Positions 11,065 through 22,600 of a stretch of DNA of 64,000 nt are shown piece by piece. Source of the stretch: Biscogniauxia marginata (lineage: Eukaryota; Ascomycota; Sordariomycetes; Xylariales; Xylariaceae); NCBI GenBank assembly GCA_022695795.1, contig MU404101.1, forward strand, positions 128,562-192,561. The letters are read 5' to 3'. The notes beneath the pieces were generated by a model, which was given only the letters and a program-made list of their open reading frames with translations, searched no databases and was not told where the DNA came from. The translations under genes and the position numbers were made by a program. The first letter of the stretch is position 1. Each line of letters starts with the position of its first letter.

Positions 11065-12415
11065 GGGGATAGGGGTTAGAGGCAAGGGTAGAGGGGTTTA
11101 AAAAGTGAGCGAGGAATAGCGGTTAGAGCGAGCGAGCGTTCTTTTCAGCTATAGAGGGTTTCTGACTAGGTTAGACTGGTCGGTATTACAACAACAAAAA
11201 AAAAAAACGAAGGACACGATTATAGGGAAGCCCTCTTATTTATTAGTTTTTCCTCCCTCCGTTCAACACTATAGGGTAGTCTAAGATGGTCGAGCGCAAG
11301 GCGTTGCGAATAAAGTGTTTCTATATCTGGCGCCATCGCGAAGCCAGTTTATGCCTTTTTATAAAGGGGTAGTGCGATATCGTGACTTGAGAAGGAACAT
11401 TCTCTCTCTCTCTCTATATATATATATATACGGCACCTATTAGCTGCTCTACATACTTGTCGTAGCGCTACATTTCACATACTCACAAGTATCTCCCGAA
11501 TGCCTGCGGCAATAGAGCGGGGGATTGACAACGAAAGATAGTTCCTAACTCGAGTATAGTCAATCTTCAAGCCTGGTTACAATTGTGAGGGGGATTCCAG
11601 TTTCCCGCCAGTCTATTACTACATAGCCGCTTCATCATGATATACAAGGTAGACATTGTATAACAAGTTTGGTGTCACTCTACGGTTCCATTAACGAGGA
11701 ATAATGAACAGAGGTGGTAATAATAGTAAACGCGTATACTATTGTCTACAAAAACCTTAAGGCATTACGTATAGCTTATAAGAGCGAAGCCTCTTTATGG
11801 AAGGTAACTTCTAGAAATCGGGGTTTGCGTATCGAGCCATTAACGCCTTCGACATGGGCCTCCCCGAGCTCTTTCACATGTCATATACTTTTAAGACACA
11901 ACATATGATACTCATGCCATGCAGGCTCGGGTGGAGGGGACTAGGAAGTTGCTGCAGCTGGCGGAAACTGGAAGCTGGAAGCGGAGTTTTGGATCTTTGA
12001 CCTCCTGCAGCGGATCTAGCGGAATGGTGCTCTGACGGATGATCTGAACACGCTGATCATTTGCTGCGGCGGAACTGATACCGGCATCCCCGTGCTTTTG
12101 TCAACTCACCGGGTAAAGAGATAGTGGTTCAGAGGGAATTTTGAATGTTTGAATCTATTTTTCCGTCTCGGTCTTCTCCTCGGTTCGTGAAGCCATGCGG
12201 CCTAGGGTAGTTTAGATGGAGACTAGTAAAACACGTGGACGATAATGATAACCCCATGTCATGTCAACTGAAGTGAAGTGAACATCTCTGATTTACTCCA
12301 ACCCTGCCAGGCCTGCCATCTAGATAATACTACAAGGGTGTTAAAAAAGGTAAACATTTCATGCCATTCCATTCGTCGTGCTGCCCGTCTCCATGCTTAG
12401 AATATTTTTGATGCT
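11065..12415. other. intergenic region between convergent genes
   Basis: 3' flanks of prephenate dehydratase and pyruvate dehydrogenase E1-alpha. It contains a (TC)n(TA)n microsatellite and an A-run near 11200. No gene seen. Confidence 0.5.
11401..11430. repeat. (TC)n(TA)n microsatellite
   Basis: About 14 bases of TC repeat run directly into about 14 bases of TA repeat. Confidence 0.9.
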
Positions 12416-13796
12416 TTAGTTGAAGTAAAAGTTCTCATCCGGGGTGCGGCCACGCATGAACAGCGGCTCTGTTCCCTTGACGTAAATATCCTCGTATAGA
12501 ATCTTGGGCGTATTTTCTGGGACGGCCATGGCCTCAGCGATGGCGACCTCGTCGTTGACGTGCTTGCGGGACTCCTTGTCGATGCTCTTCAGCTCGTCCT
12601 CGGTGCACACACCCCAGTCGAGTATCTTCTGCTTGAGGCCGGCGATCGGGTCGTTGGTGGAGCGCATGCGCTGGATCTCCTCTCGGGTTCGGTAGGTGGT
12701 GCCGGGATCGGACATGGAATGTCCACCGTACCGGTATGTGACGTACTCAAGCACGAGGGGACCGTTCTCGGCAACGGCCCACTCCTTGGCGTACTTGACG
12801 GCAGCCATAGTGGCCAAGACATCCATTCCGTTAACCTTCAAACCCGGGATGTATTGGCCGCGCTTGTAGTAGTCGGTAAGAGCAGACGATCGGGCAGCAG
12901 CCGTACCCATACCGTACTTATTGTCTGGAGGAGCTGTCAGCAAGGCCGACCGAAACATCAAGACCACTAGGAGGGGACTTACTTTCGCAGCCGAACAGAG
13001 CAGGCAGGTTCCACAGCTTAGCCATGTTGAAAGCCTCGAAGACCTGACCCTGGTTGCTAGCACCGTCGCCGTAAAGGATGACACTGGCCTGCTTGCGGCC
13101 TAGGTATTTGTGGGCGAAAGCCAGACCGGCACCGACAGGGACCTGAGCACCGACGATACCGTTGCCGCCGTAGAAGCCCTTTGTGAACATGTGCATAGAA
13201 CCACCTTTACCATAGGCGATACCCTCACGCCGGCCCAGGAGCTCACCAATGATAGATCGGACAGTACCTCCGCGCATAAGAGCAAAGCCGTGGCACCGGT
13301 AGGCGGTGATTATGTCGTCCTCCTTGTCCAATGCGTGTTCGATACCGACGGAAACAGCCTCTTGACCGGTAGACAAGTGACAGAACCCTCGGATCTTCTT
13401 CTCCTTGTATAGTCTGTCGGCAGCCATCTCCATTTGTCTATAGTTATACTCTCGATTAGCCAATGTGGGATTCCCGAAAGACATCAAGTGCCAATGGCAA
13501 GGATTCCGCGCTTACCGTACGACCACCATGTCGGAGTACATCTTCTTGAGCTCTTTCTTAGTGATATCGAGAGTGTATGGCGGGGGGTCGAGCTCGTAGG
13601 TCTCGAAACTCTCGTCGCTCAGAATGACCTGGAAGTGCTTGTCGTCGGCGTCGGGTACGGCGTTCTTGTCGGCGTGCGAAGATGCGGCATTGGTGGTGAC
13701 GGATCGAACGGCGCTGACGGGAGCAAAGGGTTTGGCGGCCGGGACACGCGCCAGAGGCGCTACCGCTCTCGGGACTCGCAGGGCACGCGAGAACAT
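12416..13796 (-). CDS. PDA1: pyruvate dehydrogenase E1 component, alpha subunit
   Basis: Three exons on the minus strand, 13796-13516, 13437-12983 and 12924-12416, join in phase to 414 residues. With E1-beta it decarboxylates pyruvate using thiamine diphosphate in the mitochondrial matrix. The first ~40 residues are an Arg/Ala-rich mitochondrial presequence ([18 protein letters not shown]). The thiamine-diphosphate motif GDGASNQ is at 217-223, with NNKYGMGT at 246-253. The phosphorylation loop [16 protein letters not shown] at about 311-326 carries the Ser normally targeted by PDH kinase. The C-terminus ends in FYFN. Full length and intact. Confidence 0.97.
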
Positions 13797-15250
13797 GGTG
13801 GCCGTCGGGGAAGAGAAGGAGAATCTGGTGGTCCTGGAGGAGGTACGGCTCAATAAAAGATTAAAGGGGAAAAAAAGAGGTGCGAGGGACCGGAGGTGGG
13901 AGGAGTGGCAGCTCAGCTTCGAGAATTGAGAAAAATGGAGAGCTCCGAAAAGTCACTCAAAAATTCAATGTTGGGGATTTTTCGTTCCGCCCGAATTCTT
14001 CCTTGTTGGACCCCCCCCCCAGCACGGACTTCTATTGGGCTTAGTCCGATGAGCGGAATCCGATAAGCTTCAATTTTAGTGGGAATGTTGGGCCAAGATA
14101 AGAAACAAAGGTCTTGGCAATGTTTTCGCAACGTCTTTTAAACTCTTTATCATCCACTAATACATGTAATACAGATCAATTAGCTGCATAGGTATTCGAT
14201 GTATCTGCCAACTCTACTATTACTATCATGGCTAACAATATCAGCAAAGGATGCACCAAACTTCGGACGACAGAATGTTATCGGGAATTATGTTGTTATT
14301 ACAACGTTTGCCTCTAGGTAACATCAATGTTTAAGATAATACGTAACTGTATAGGTGGATATATAAGTAGTATGCAAGTGGTATGCAGAAGCCCGCATAC
14401 TTACTTAACTAGGTAATCTATATGTATCTACCCGCGTTGCAACAATAGCATATAAACTGTATACTGCAAGATACATAGTATCTAAACGTTTGTCGTTGCG
14501 ATTAGGCAATGAATGCTGTTCAGTCAGCCAGCTGATTGCATTTCCTGCTTGTTAATCGTAATTAAATAGCTAAGCTATGTCTGCTCCGAGTTGATTCTGG
14601 GGTTACATGTACTATTCATTCGTTGTCACTACCAGTATTTGAACCTTATAGCTGCCCCCTATCGGGCTGTTCGGCGACAAGATATTCATTACTAGAACCA
14701 GCTGATTGCATTAACAAATCTAACTAGAGTTCCAATGGGGTCCGAACCATGGAGAGATGAGAGTATATGTAACAAATAAAATAGCAGGGGGTATTTGGGT
14801 ATGCAAAGTGAGGCCGTTACTAACGTATTCATCCAACCAAAAGAATTAAATAAACAAATGACAGGAAGATAACCCAGCCATGAATTAAACGCACATTTTA
14901 ATGCCCGTCCAACACCGTCATAATTCATCATGAAGAATAAGAAACAGGGTATGAACAAGTTTATGCTCCCTCCTCTTGCCCCTTCTAAAACGTGCCCACA
15001 GCCACGAGGGGAACATGCTTATGTCTTTTTATCCCTCCCCCCTTTCCCCCCTATTTTTGACCTGCCCGTGTAACCTGAAACCTCCGGATGGAATATGTCC
15101 CTGCGGCACAATCCATTCCCTCCATATGTTGTATCTTTCGCCAACGCCGTCGTGAGCGAGGTAAAGTAACCTCTGATAATCGGATCCAAAACATCCAAGT
15201 CAGAAAAGACCGAACAGCCCCTTTTCGCTCCCGGCCAAAAATTCGTCAAA
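13797..15250. other. intergenic region
   Basis: Promoter of the E1-alpha gene at the left, then AT-rich spacer, then the 3' flank of the velvet gene. It contains a 15-bp direct repeat. No gene recognised. Confidence 0.5.
14528..14712. repeat. 15-bp direct repeat pair
   Basis: CCAGCTGATTGCATT occurs at 14528-14542 and again at 14698-14712, exactly 170 bp apart. The flanks do not match, so no larger duplication is evident. Confidence 0.7.
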
Positions 15251-16657
15251 TCATGATTTTCTCAATCGCTTTGAGCGTCGTTGGCTAGAGTTCCCGTCCT
15301 CGTCCTCGTCCTCGTCCTCGTCGCTATCGTCACGAGCCCGGGTCTTCTCGTTCCCCTTCTTGATAGAGATGAGACACCCCTGTTCCTTGAGCCGCTTCGT
15401 CAGGGCGGTGCTCGCCTGCATGCCCGGAAAGTCCTTCGCGTTGTATACCGTGAAAACATCGCTCATGGCGACGGCGCAGACCGGCGTCTTCGACCCGGGC
15501 GTGGACCTCGGGTCGAGCATGACCAGGCTGAACTTCAGCCGGAAGGAGCCTGGCGTTCGACACGACAGATCCGGGAAGCAGAAGAAGCACCCTTCCTCGT
15601 CCTTCTCGTCCTTGCCCACGAAAGGTGACGACACTATCGTCCCCATCAGCCTTCGCTGCTGCCGGTAGTCCTCGGGCATGGCCGAGCAGTCCTGGTCCCC
15701 AGTCTCATTCCATATCGTGCAATGCATTACCGAGAAACGGTGGTGAAGCCGAGCTTCGATTTCGCTCCGCGATGCGTTGGGGTCTTCGACGCTCACTTGC
15801 ACGATCGGGGGCGGGTCGATGACTCGGCGATCCCGCTCGCCGAACCCACACGATCTTGCGGCTACGGGTTGCTGGCGGACCCTGATCCTAAATGCCGACG
15901 CTGCTGCACTAGAAGTTGCTGATCGCACCGGCGCCTTTGAGGAGCTCGAGAACTCGGCCCTTGGCTCGTCGCTCAGTAGCTCTGATATTCTCATGCGCTC
16001 TGGGGCGCGAATTTCTGGCCGAGGGGACCAGGTTTGTGGAGGGGATGTTATATGTTGGGGAGACTGTCCTAGTCGTGAATCTCGAGGATGGTAGCCAGGA
16101 GGTGGCCTGATTCGGTGTATCTCCCCGTAGCGATGATGCTGTGGTGGCTCGTTTATCTGTCCAAGCTGCGGATGTAATCGAGGAGCTTGCTCTCCCACGA
16201 ATTTGCGGAACTGGGGATGGTCTGGTACGTCTTCGGGTAGGTCACCCGCTGCCATTGAAAGTGGTATAGGGGACGGACGGCCGGGTACACCTAATGGTCT
16301 TCTGGCTTGTAGACTCGGAGCCGCTGCGTGCGCCTCAGTCCCTGACATCGGCAACGGTGGGCCCCGTTGAAGGGGTAAAGGGGCGACTGGATATGGGTCC
16401 CGGTGCGGGTTATGGCCGTAAGCTGAGGCTGCTGGCTCCCGTACATTCGGGGCGGCCTGAGCTGGATGGGACCGGGTTTCTAGGCTAGAGGGTGGAGGTA
16501 GGCGTAATGCATTGCTTTGCTGCTCTTGGGGATAGTACGGTGTGTGCCGTGGAGCATAAGGCTCCTGGGCCCACGAGTTGAGAGGCCTGGCCATAATGTC
16601 CACCATGGTATGACGAAATCCGCCGTGCGATGAGAGCTCAACGGCAACAAGCGACAT
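15251..16657 (-). CDS. velvet-domain regulator, VelC-like architecture
   Basis: A single exon from the ATG at 16657 encodes 468 residues. The N-terminal 250 residues are Pro/His/Arg/Gln-rich and disordered. The velvet domain lies at about 256-435: FRIRVRQQPVAAR, then PPPIVQVSVED, GCFFCFPDLSCR, FRLKFSLVML and the closing FTVYNAKDFPGMQ. An acidic run and a basic tail (SQRRSKRLRKS) follow. Velvet proteins are NF-kB-like DNA-binding regulators of fungal development and secondary metabolism. A C-terminal velvet domain after a long disordered N-terminus fits VelC better than VeA, VosA or VelB, by layout only. The frame is open upstream to 16738, but a CAG acceptor-like site just upstream suggests a 5'-UTR intron, so I prefer 16657. 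Confidence 0.88.
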   Translation of the reverse strand: MSLVAVELSSHGGFRHTMVDIMARPLNSWAQEPYAPRHTPYYPQEQQSNALRLPPPSSLETRSHPAQAAPNVREPAASAYGHNPHRDPYPVAPLPLQRGPPLPMSGTEAHAAAPSLQARRPLGVPGRPSPIPLSMAAGDLPEDVPDHPQFRKFVGEQAPRLHPQLGQINEPPQHHRYGEIHRIRPPPGYHPRDSRLGQSPQHITSPPQTWSPRPEIRAPERMRISELLSDEPRAEFSSSSKAPVRSATSSAAASAFRIRVRQQPVAARSCGFGERDRRVIDPPPIVQVSVEDPNASRSEIEARLHHRFSVMHCTIWNETGDQDCSAMPEDYRQQRRLMGTIVSSPFVGKDEKDEEGCFFCFPDLSCRTPGSFRLKFSLVMLDPRSTPGSKTPVCAVAMSDVFTVYNAKDFPGMQASTALTKRLKEQGCLISIKKGNEKTRARDDSDEDEDEDEDGNSSQRRSKRLRKS

Positions 16658-19600
16658 GAAGGTGGAGAGGAGCTGGGAATCAGTCGAGCGGGAGATCGCG
16701 GTGAGACTATATAGGATTAGCCCCGTGCGCTGTCGCACTGAGCCACGAAGCGAGCTATACAGTGCTAGTGTTTACCAGCAGAGAGGAATCAAGCTGGGCT
16801 TCTGCGTGATAAAACGTGGGAGGTTGCATAAAAAAAGCAAAAAGAGGCTGACTCTAAACCTTCCAGAGCGAGGGATCGCGCTCGGCGACAGCAATATAGA
16901 TAGCGTCGAAAGGTCCGGCTCGCTTAGGACCGGTGAGTGAAAAGAGGCGGCCACTTAGACGTTCGATCTCGCATAGAACAAAGGTCAAAAGAAGCAAGAA
17001 ACTCGAGGACGCGGGATGCGGTTGTCTACATGTCTGTATTCGATAGGACGGAACTGCTACTGCTCCTGGGTATATCCCTGTAGCAGCACCGGCGGATATA
17101 CTTGGCGCGGCGGGTATACTATGATTCTTTTTTTTTATTCCGGTCGGTATGTACGAGATAGATCCGTATAGACGGTGATGGGAGGAGCACGGCGGCGTTC
17201 GATGTTCGGACTCGCTAAGCCACGCCGTAGAGTGGATATTATACTGGTACGATACTGAAGTGGATGATGGCCGCGAGAGGAGGAGCCAACCGTTTGTATA
17301 GAAATTCCTTGTCCTGCCGAATGTGGCGGGACCCTTGACAACTTAACTTGGGCAAGAGCCCAAACGAGGGTTGATCACATTTAAACTATTAGAGCCACCG
17401 AGCCAGCACACAAGACACTTTTCAGCTGCAGGCAGTTTTAAAGCGACCTTGCGAGGGATGACGGCGGCAAAGGAGGACGGATGGACAGACCCCCCTCACC
17501 CCCTGCCTCGGCCTTCCTGCTATAGCGCAAGACTGGTTCGAGAGACGGGAGTGCATGCATAGAAGAGGAATATTGGGCCGACCAGGCGTCGTGTGTAACT
17601 TAGTGTGGTGTATGTACGTACATGGGAAATTGCTTGGAATAGGTATCTGGGAGGCCAGCCGTAGGTGGTACCTACGTAGCACCCGGACTAGGAGTATGCG
17701 ATCAACTTATGCAACCCAGAAAACGGGAAGAGCGTATACCGGCTAGTCTTGAATAGTACTTTGCTGCGGCAGAGCTGCAGAACGTGGAACTAGGAAGCCT
17801 GTTCCGTCGAGGTTGAGGCGTGTAAACCGAGTATTTGGGCCCTTCGGTCCCCTCTCGCCTATTGCCCCCCTGCTTGCCCCCTGTCTTCTTACATAGTTCC
17901 CCCTCTCCCCTTCGTTCCGCCCACGAACCCGCCCATAGCCCGCATTCCTGGAGCGTGGGAAGGGCACTGCATACATCATGGCTTTTGTCATTAAGACTAC
18001 CTGCCTTACCTTCCCCTGCTCTCTAGGCGGAGGCAATGGCGCATAGCGGAACGACGATGACACTCCAGACCATCCCGATTCAGCCACGGCTTCTTCCAAT
18101 CCTACCCCATTATTCCATCCCTCCATCTAATAAATACCCGTGCCGTCCCTTTTCCCCACCGTATGGGGCCTTGCCATGTGAATCGTGGCATTCCGCAACC
18201 TTACTACGCCCGATATATTAGGTATTGTACCGAACCCTGCCCGGGTTGATTACACGATTACACCTCGTTACATGTTATCTTATCCATCTGCTATTTGCTA
18301 CGTACGCCATGGAGCATTCTAGGGTCCGTAAAGTAGTATGTACATGTCAAGAATCATCTGCCGGGCTGTCCTATCCTTTATAAGTCATGGCCAAGTGCGG
18401 TTCCGGCACGGCCATTCTACATGATCGACAGCCGTCCGACGTTGGCTCGTCCATCCTTTTATTTCACCCTCCTTCTTCTTTAACTTGTTACCTAGCCTAT
18501 CCGCAGATTGCGGTCTGCAAGGTAAATCTCCTTCGCATGACGGCTCGCTTGATTGGGGCCACCAGTGGCATCGTGCCAAATCCCAATCCTGCCTGCAGGG
18601 CGCATTAAAGTAACTCGTCGCAAGAGCCCGAAGGCTAATCAGATCGCATATCAAGCATCGGATTGCAGACAACGCTCGCGAGTCGCGCAAGTTGCCGGGT
18701 CCATGGGAGACAAGTCCGACATCTGTCATGTCTCAGAGGAGACAAAAAATGATATCGCCAAAGAGCCTGCAAGTTGCAGCCTCTTTTGCCTCCCCAGTTC
18801 CCTGCAACCGGTGAGCCAGGAGTCGGCAGGAAAATATGATCGCACGTAACAATGTCCAATCTGTGTGCATATGTCATGGTCATTCTCGACGATAGACCGA
18901 GGCCTATTCGGGCTCTTGGAATACGATGTTGCCATGCTTGTCCACTGAGTACATAGTCAAGGGCCAGAGGGTTGGAAGGTTCAGGAATACTGACGATCCG
19001 CGCCAATTCTTCGCTTAGCCCTCTCGTGAGTGCGGAACTGGTCAGGCTGTCCTTGCATTCGCAAAGTATTGATGGTCTAACGTCCGCCCATGCCTATAAT
19101 TTGGTAGAGAGGCGTCGACCGTTACATCGTCAGCCGCCGTTGCATCGGTGTTAAGACGTGTCCCTCGAGGACCCCCCTCATCGCCTCGATAAAGAGCAAC
19201 GGATATACCGCGGTCAGATTTTCAGCAATTTTCACCAGTTGGACATAACCGATGTAGGAGAGCGATTTTACTCAGCATTACGATGTGACCGACCTTTGAC
19301 AACTGGTAGCTGACCACTACAAAGACAGCACGATCCCCGGCTTCTTGGTACATACGCGGATGAGTGCAGCTTGCAGGATGTTGTCTCGTCTCGTTTACAC
19401 TACTTTGGACCACATCATATGCACTTATTGATTGCCTCGTGGTTGCCTGTCTCGCTGTCCTAAACACCTGGTTGAGTCCAAGCAAGGATGGTCGGCTTTG
19501 GTAAGTAAAACCAAGCTGCCTACCCGATTCATACATATATACTATGGAGTTGGAATTGGCATGCATGAAGCAAGAGGCTTGGAACCAAGTCGCTGGAAAG

Positions 19601-22600
19601 GATTGTTGGCGCTAAGAAATCGCTGATGATTCCTTTTCATTCTGCTCTGCAGGCGTGGTTCATGCCAATCAATCCACGGCTGGTGGAGGGTTGGACTCGT
19701 TGGAGGGTCTTTTGCTCAGAATGCAGCCCGGTCGACCGTCTGAGCGCGATGTTACCCTGAATTCCGGGTTTTCCTCACAGTCCATCCAGCACCCCAGACC
19801 CTCTCAGATTGTCTCCCGCTTCTTACCCTGGTGTAAAAACTCCCCGTTGTTGCAGCCAGAATTGCAGACCTTGTAAGGGAATTCCTACCTTTGGACTTTC
19901 TAGCCGTCAGTCCGCCTCCGGAATAACGTATGGCATAGGGTGGCTACAGTAGGTCAGCCACGGCCGCCGCTCAAGTCGTACGTGTAGGAGCACATGTGTC
20001 CAGGGATCACGAATCGGGTTCCTAGGCTTGTGAAGCGGTTGCTCGATCTTGTTTCCTCCTCTAGGTCTTACTACGCAGCGGATGAACATGTCAGCAGATC
20101 CATACTGTGATGGCGTTGTGGGCGCTTCAGGCACTTAATCCACAACTCAAGCTATTAAGTTGTACACTAGGATTGTTTCCTAACGCTAAATAGATTACTG
20201 ATCCATAGTGATAGAGTGGTGACCGGCTTCTCTGCCCATGGGGCTTTGAGAGCCATAACTGGAGTTTCGCGGTTCATTAACCTTTGCGAGGCATTTCACT
20301 TAGCAACGGCAGCGATGGGGTAGACAGGGAAACGTATGGCCCGTGTTCTGTTAACATCGATTAGCAATTTATCCATGCAATAGTCGATATTTAACAAGTA
20401 GATTGATATCAGCCTTGTTTCCTGCTCTAATTGCTACTCCCTGAGACTATAACGGTTGGCAAAAGTCCTGCTTGTTACACCGTCGGCTCTGCTGTTCAAA
20501 TTACGACAACGACGCGGTGCCCCTGCACGCCTAATACATGTTCGCTTTTTGACAGCTTATGCGAATGGTGTCACTACATAGCTACGCCCAATGACATACT
20601 AGGTATACCATAGTCCGATGCGAGCTCCCGTCGCCACCGGTCGATTGCAGGTGAATCGGAGTGCTCGAAACTCATCAAAAGCACGGCACGATACACAAGG
20701 TTGCAACCTATACATAGCACCAGGAGCCACTTCATCAACGGCTAACCGTTACTGACCAGCAGGGACCCATCTCTCACAGAGATGACTAATTTATTTTGGC
20801 CACGAAACTCCGTCAACAGGCTCCGGCTTCGATAATCAGTCAGGATCCCTACTTCCGCTCCGTCTATCGCATGAATGCTCGGTCATATTGAGCGAGGTCC
20901 CACATGGGTATCGGCCCCCGGTACGGATGCCAGCTCTGGCTTCCCCTTCGTGTCAGGGGTCTCTGCGCCCAATATCTCGGCGGTCCTGACTTAGTCCTCG
21001 GTCTAGTTGATAAACCAAGCTAACTCGAGATCCAACAGAGATATATCAACATGGGACTGTTCTCCAGTTTCGAAAGCCATTGATATGCATACATTTTCTG
21101 GTTAGGTGACACCACACACCCTCTCCTTCTCTTTCCCTCGGTCTCTCTCTCTCTTTTGCCCCTGTAGAAATTCATATTCGCGTGGGATATTAGTTAGGTA
21201 CCTACGTGTCTCGAGCAAGGGCATAATCTTTACAATTCCAAATCTGGGTATGTATTAAATAATAACAATTATTCCATATCCTATAGCTGCATTGTCCCCA
21301 GTCCTTCGGCAACCCAATAATTACTAGTTACAATTAAATCCCCGATCTGTCTCAAACCTTGTCAATTTCTTTTAGTCTTTGTTTTGGGCTATAACGGTTT
21401 TACGAGGCACACCTCGTGAAAGGGATGGTTCCTTTGCGGGCGTATAGCAACGCTCCGCCCTCCACTCTAATGCTCGATGGATGGCCAAGATGCCCAAGTA
21501 CCTGGCACGGGTTATTAGCAACCACAGTTGAGTCAATCAGGCTAAAATTGTTTCCTGCTTTGCAGATCCCTGTTGCGGATCTGACAAGTCAGTCAGAAGT
21601 TTGGGATTGACAACTGCCCCGCACATCGTCTCTGCCAATACTTGACGCCTTCACCAATGCCCAGACTAGAGACTGCAACCCTCTCTCTATAGAATTTGAC
21701 CTTTGTTCCCAAGCTTTGACAAGTCTGGGTCTAATAAACCGTCTAGTACCCAGACACAGTTACATCTCATTTGCCGCAAATGAACGAAAGATCTCGGCTC
21801 CCTACATATCACCTCAGAAAGCCAATCTCCATGGACGGCTGTCGTGGATCTAGCTCAGAACTATCAGTCATATTTTGTGATTTGTACATGCCAATCTTCT
21901 GCCCCCCCTGTCCTGTCCGCCCTTCGTCTATTCCTCCCTACCCGCCTCTTTGTACAATGAGAATCTGATGCTGATTGATGAAACTCTGGGTAATAGTAGG
22001 CGCCCCGGTCTTTACAAGTTTTCTTAAAAAATCAAAATGACTTGTCACCTCGCATCCATCATCATACGATGATAGGCGCGATGCGGCAGGATCCCGGAAG
22101 GGGGAAAAAAAATAAGAAAGAGTTGGCTGTCTGACAGACTGCTTAGTAGTCTAAGCTGTTATGGAGATCACAAGCACAAGGGCAGCGGCACAGATCAAGA
22201 TGCCCAGACCTTGATTTGCAGCCGCGCAAAGCCAGCCAGCCACGTTGTCGTTAGTTAAGGCTTGCGCAAAGAGCGGCACGGACGCATTCGAAATCTTTCG
22301 GAGGGGTCTTGTTAGTCTACCTCACCTGCAAGCGGCTCGAGGTTTCGTCCCCGGTTCATATACCCGTCCCGATGTATTAATGTAGGTACGATAGCCGCTA
22401 TATAGCTTTTATTTCGTCACTACTTCTATACTCCCTTGGGAACTAGGTACGGTTCTGGTTAGTCCTTTTTCGTGGACAACGTGAGCTGCGGCTATTCACC
22501 GAAGAAAGGAACACATACCAGGTCTCGACCGACAGCCCACTATCAAATAAGGCTTTAATTACTCGGCTTTCGGGAAATTTATATATGATGCATCATTTCT

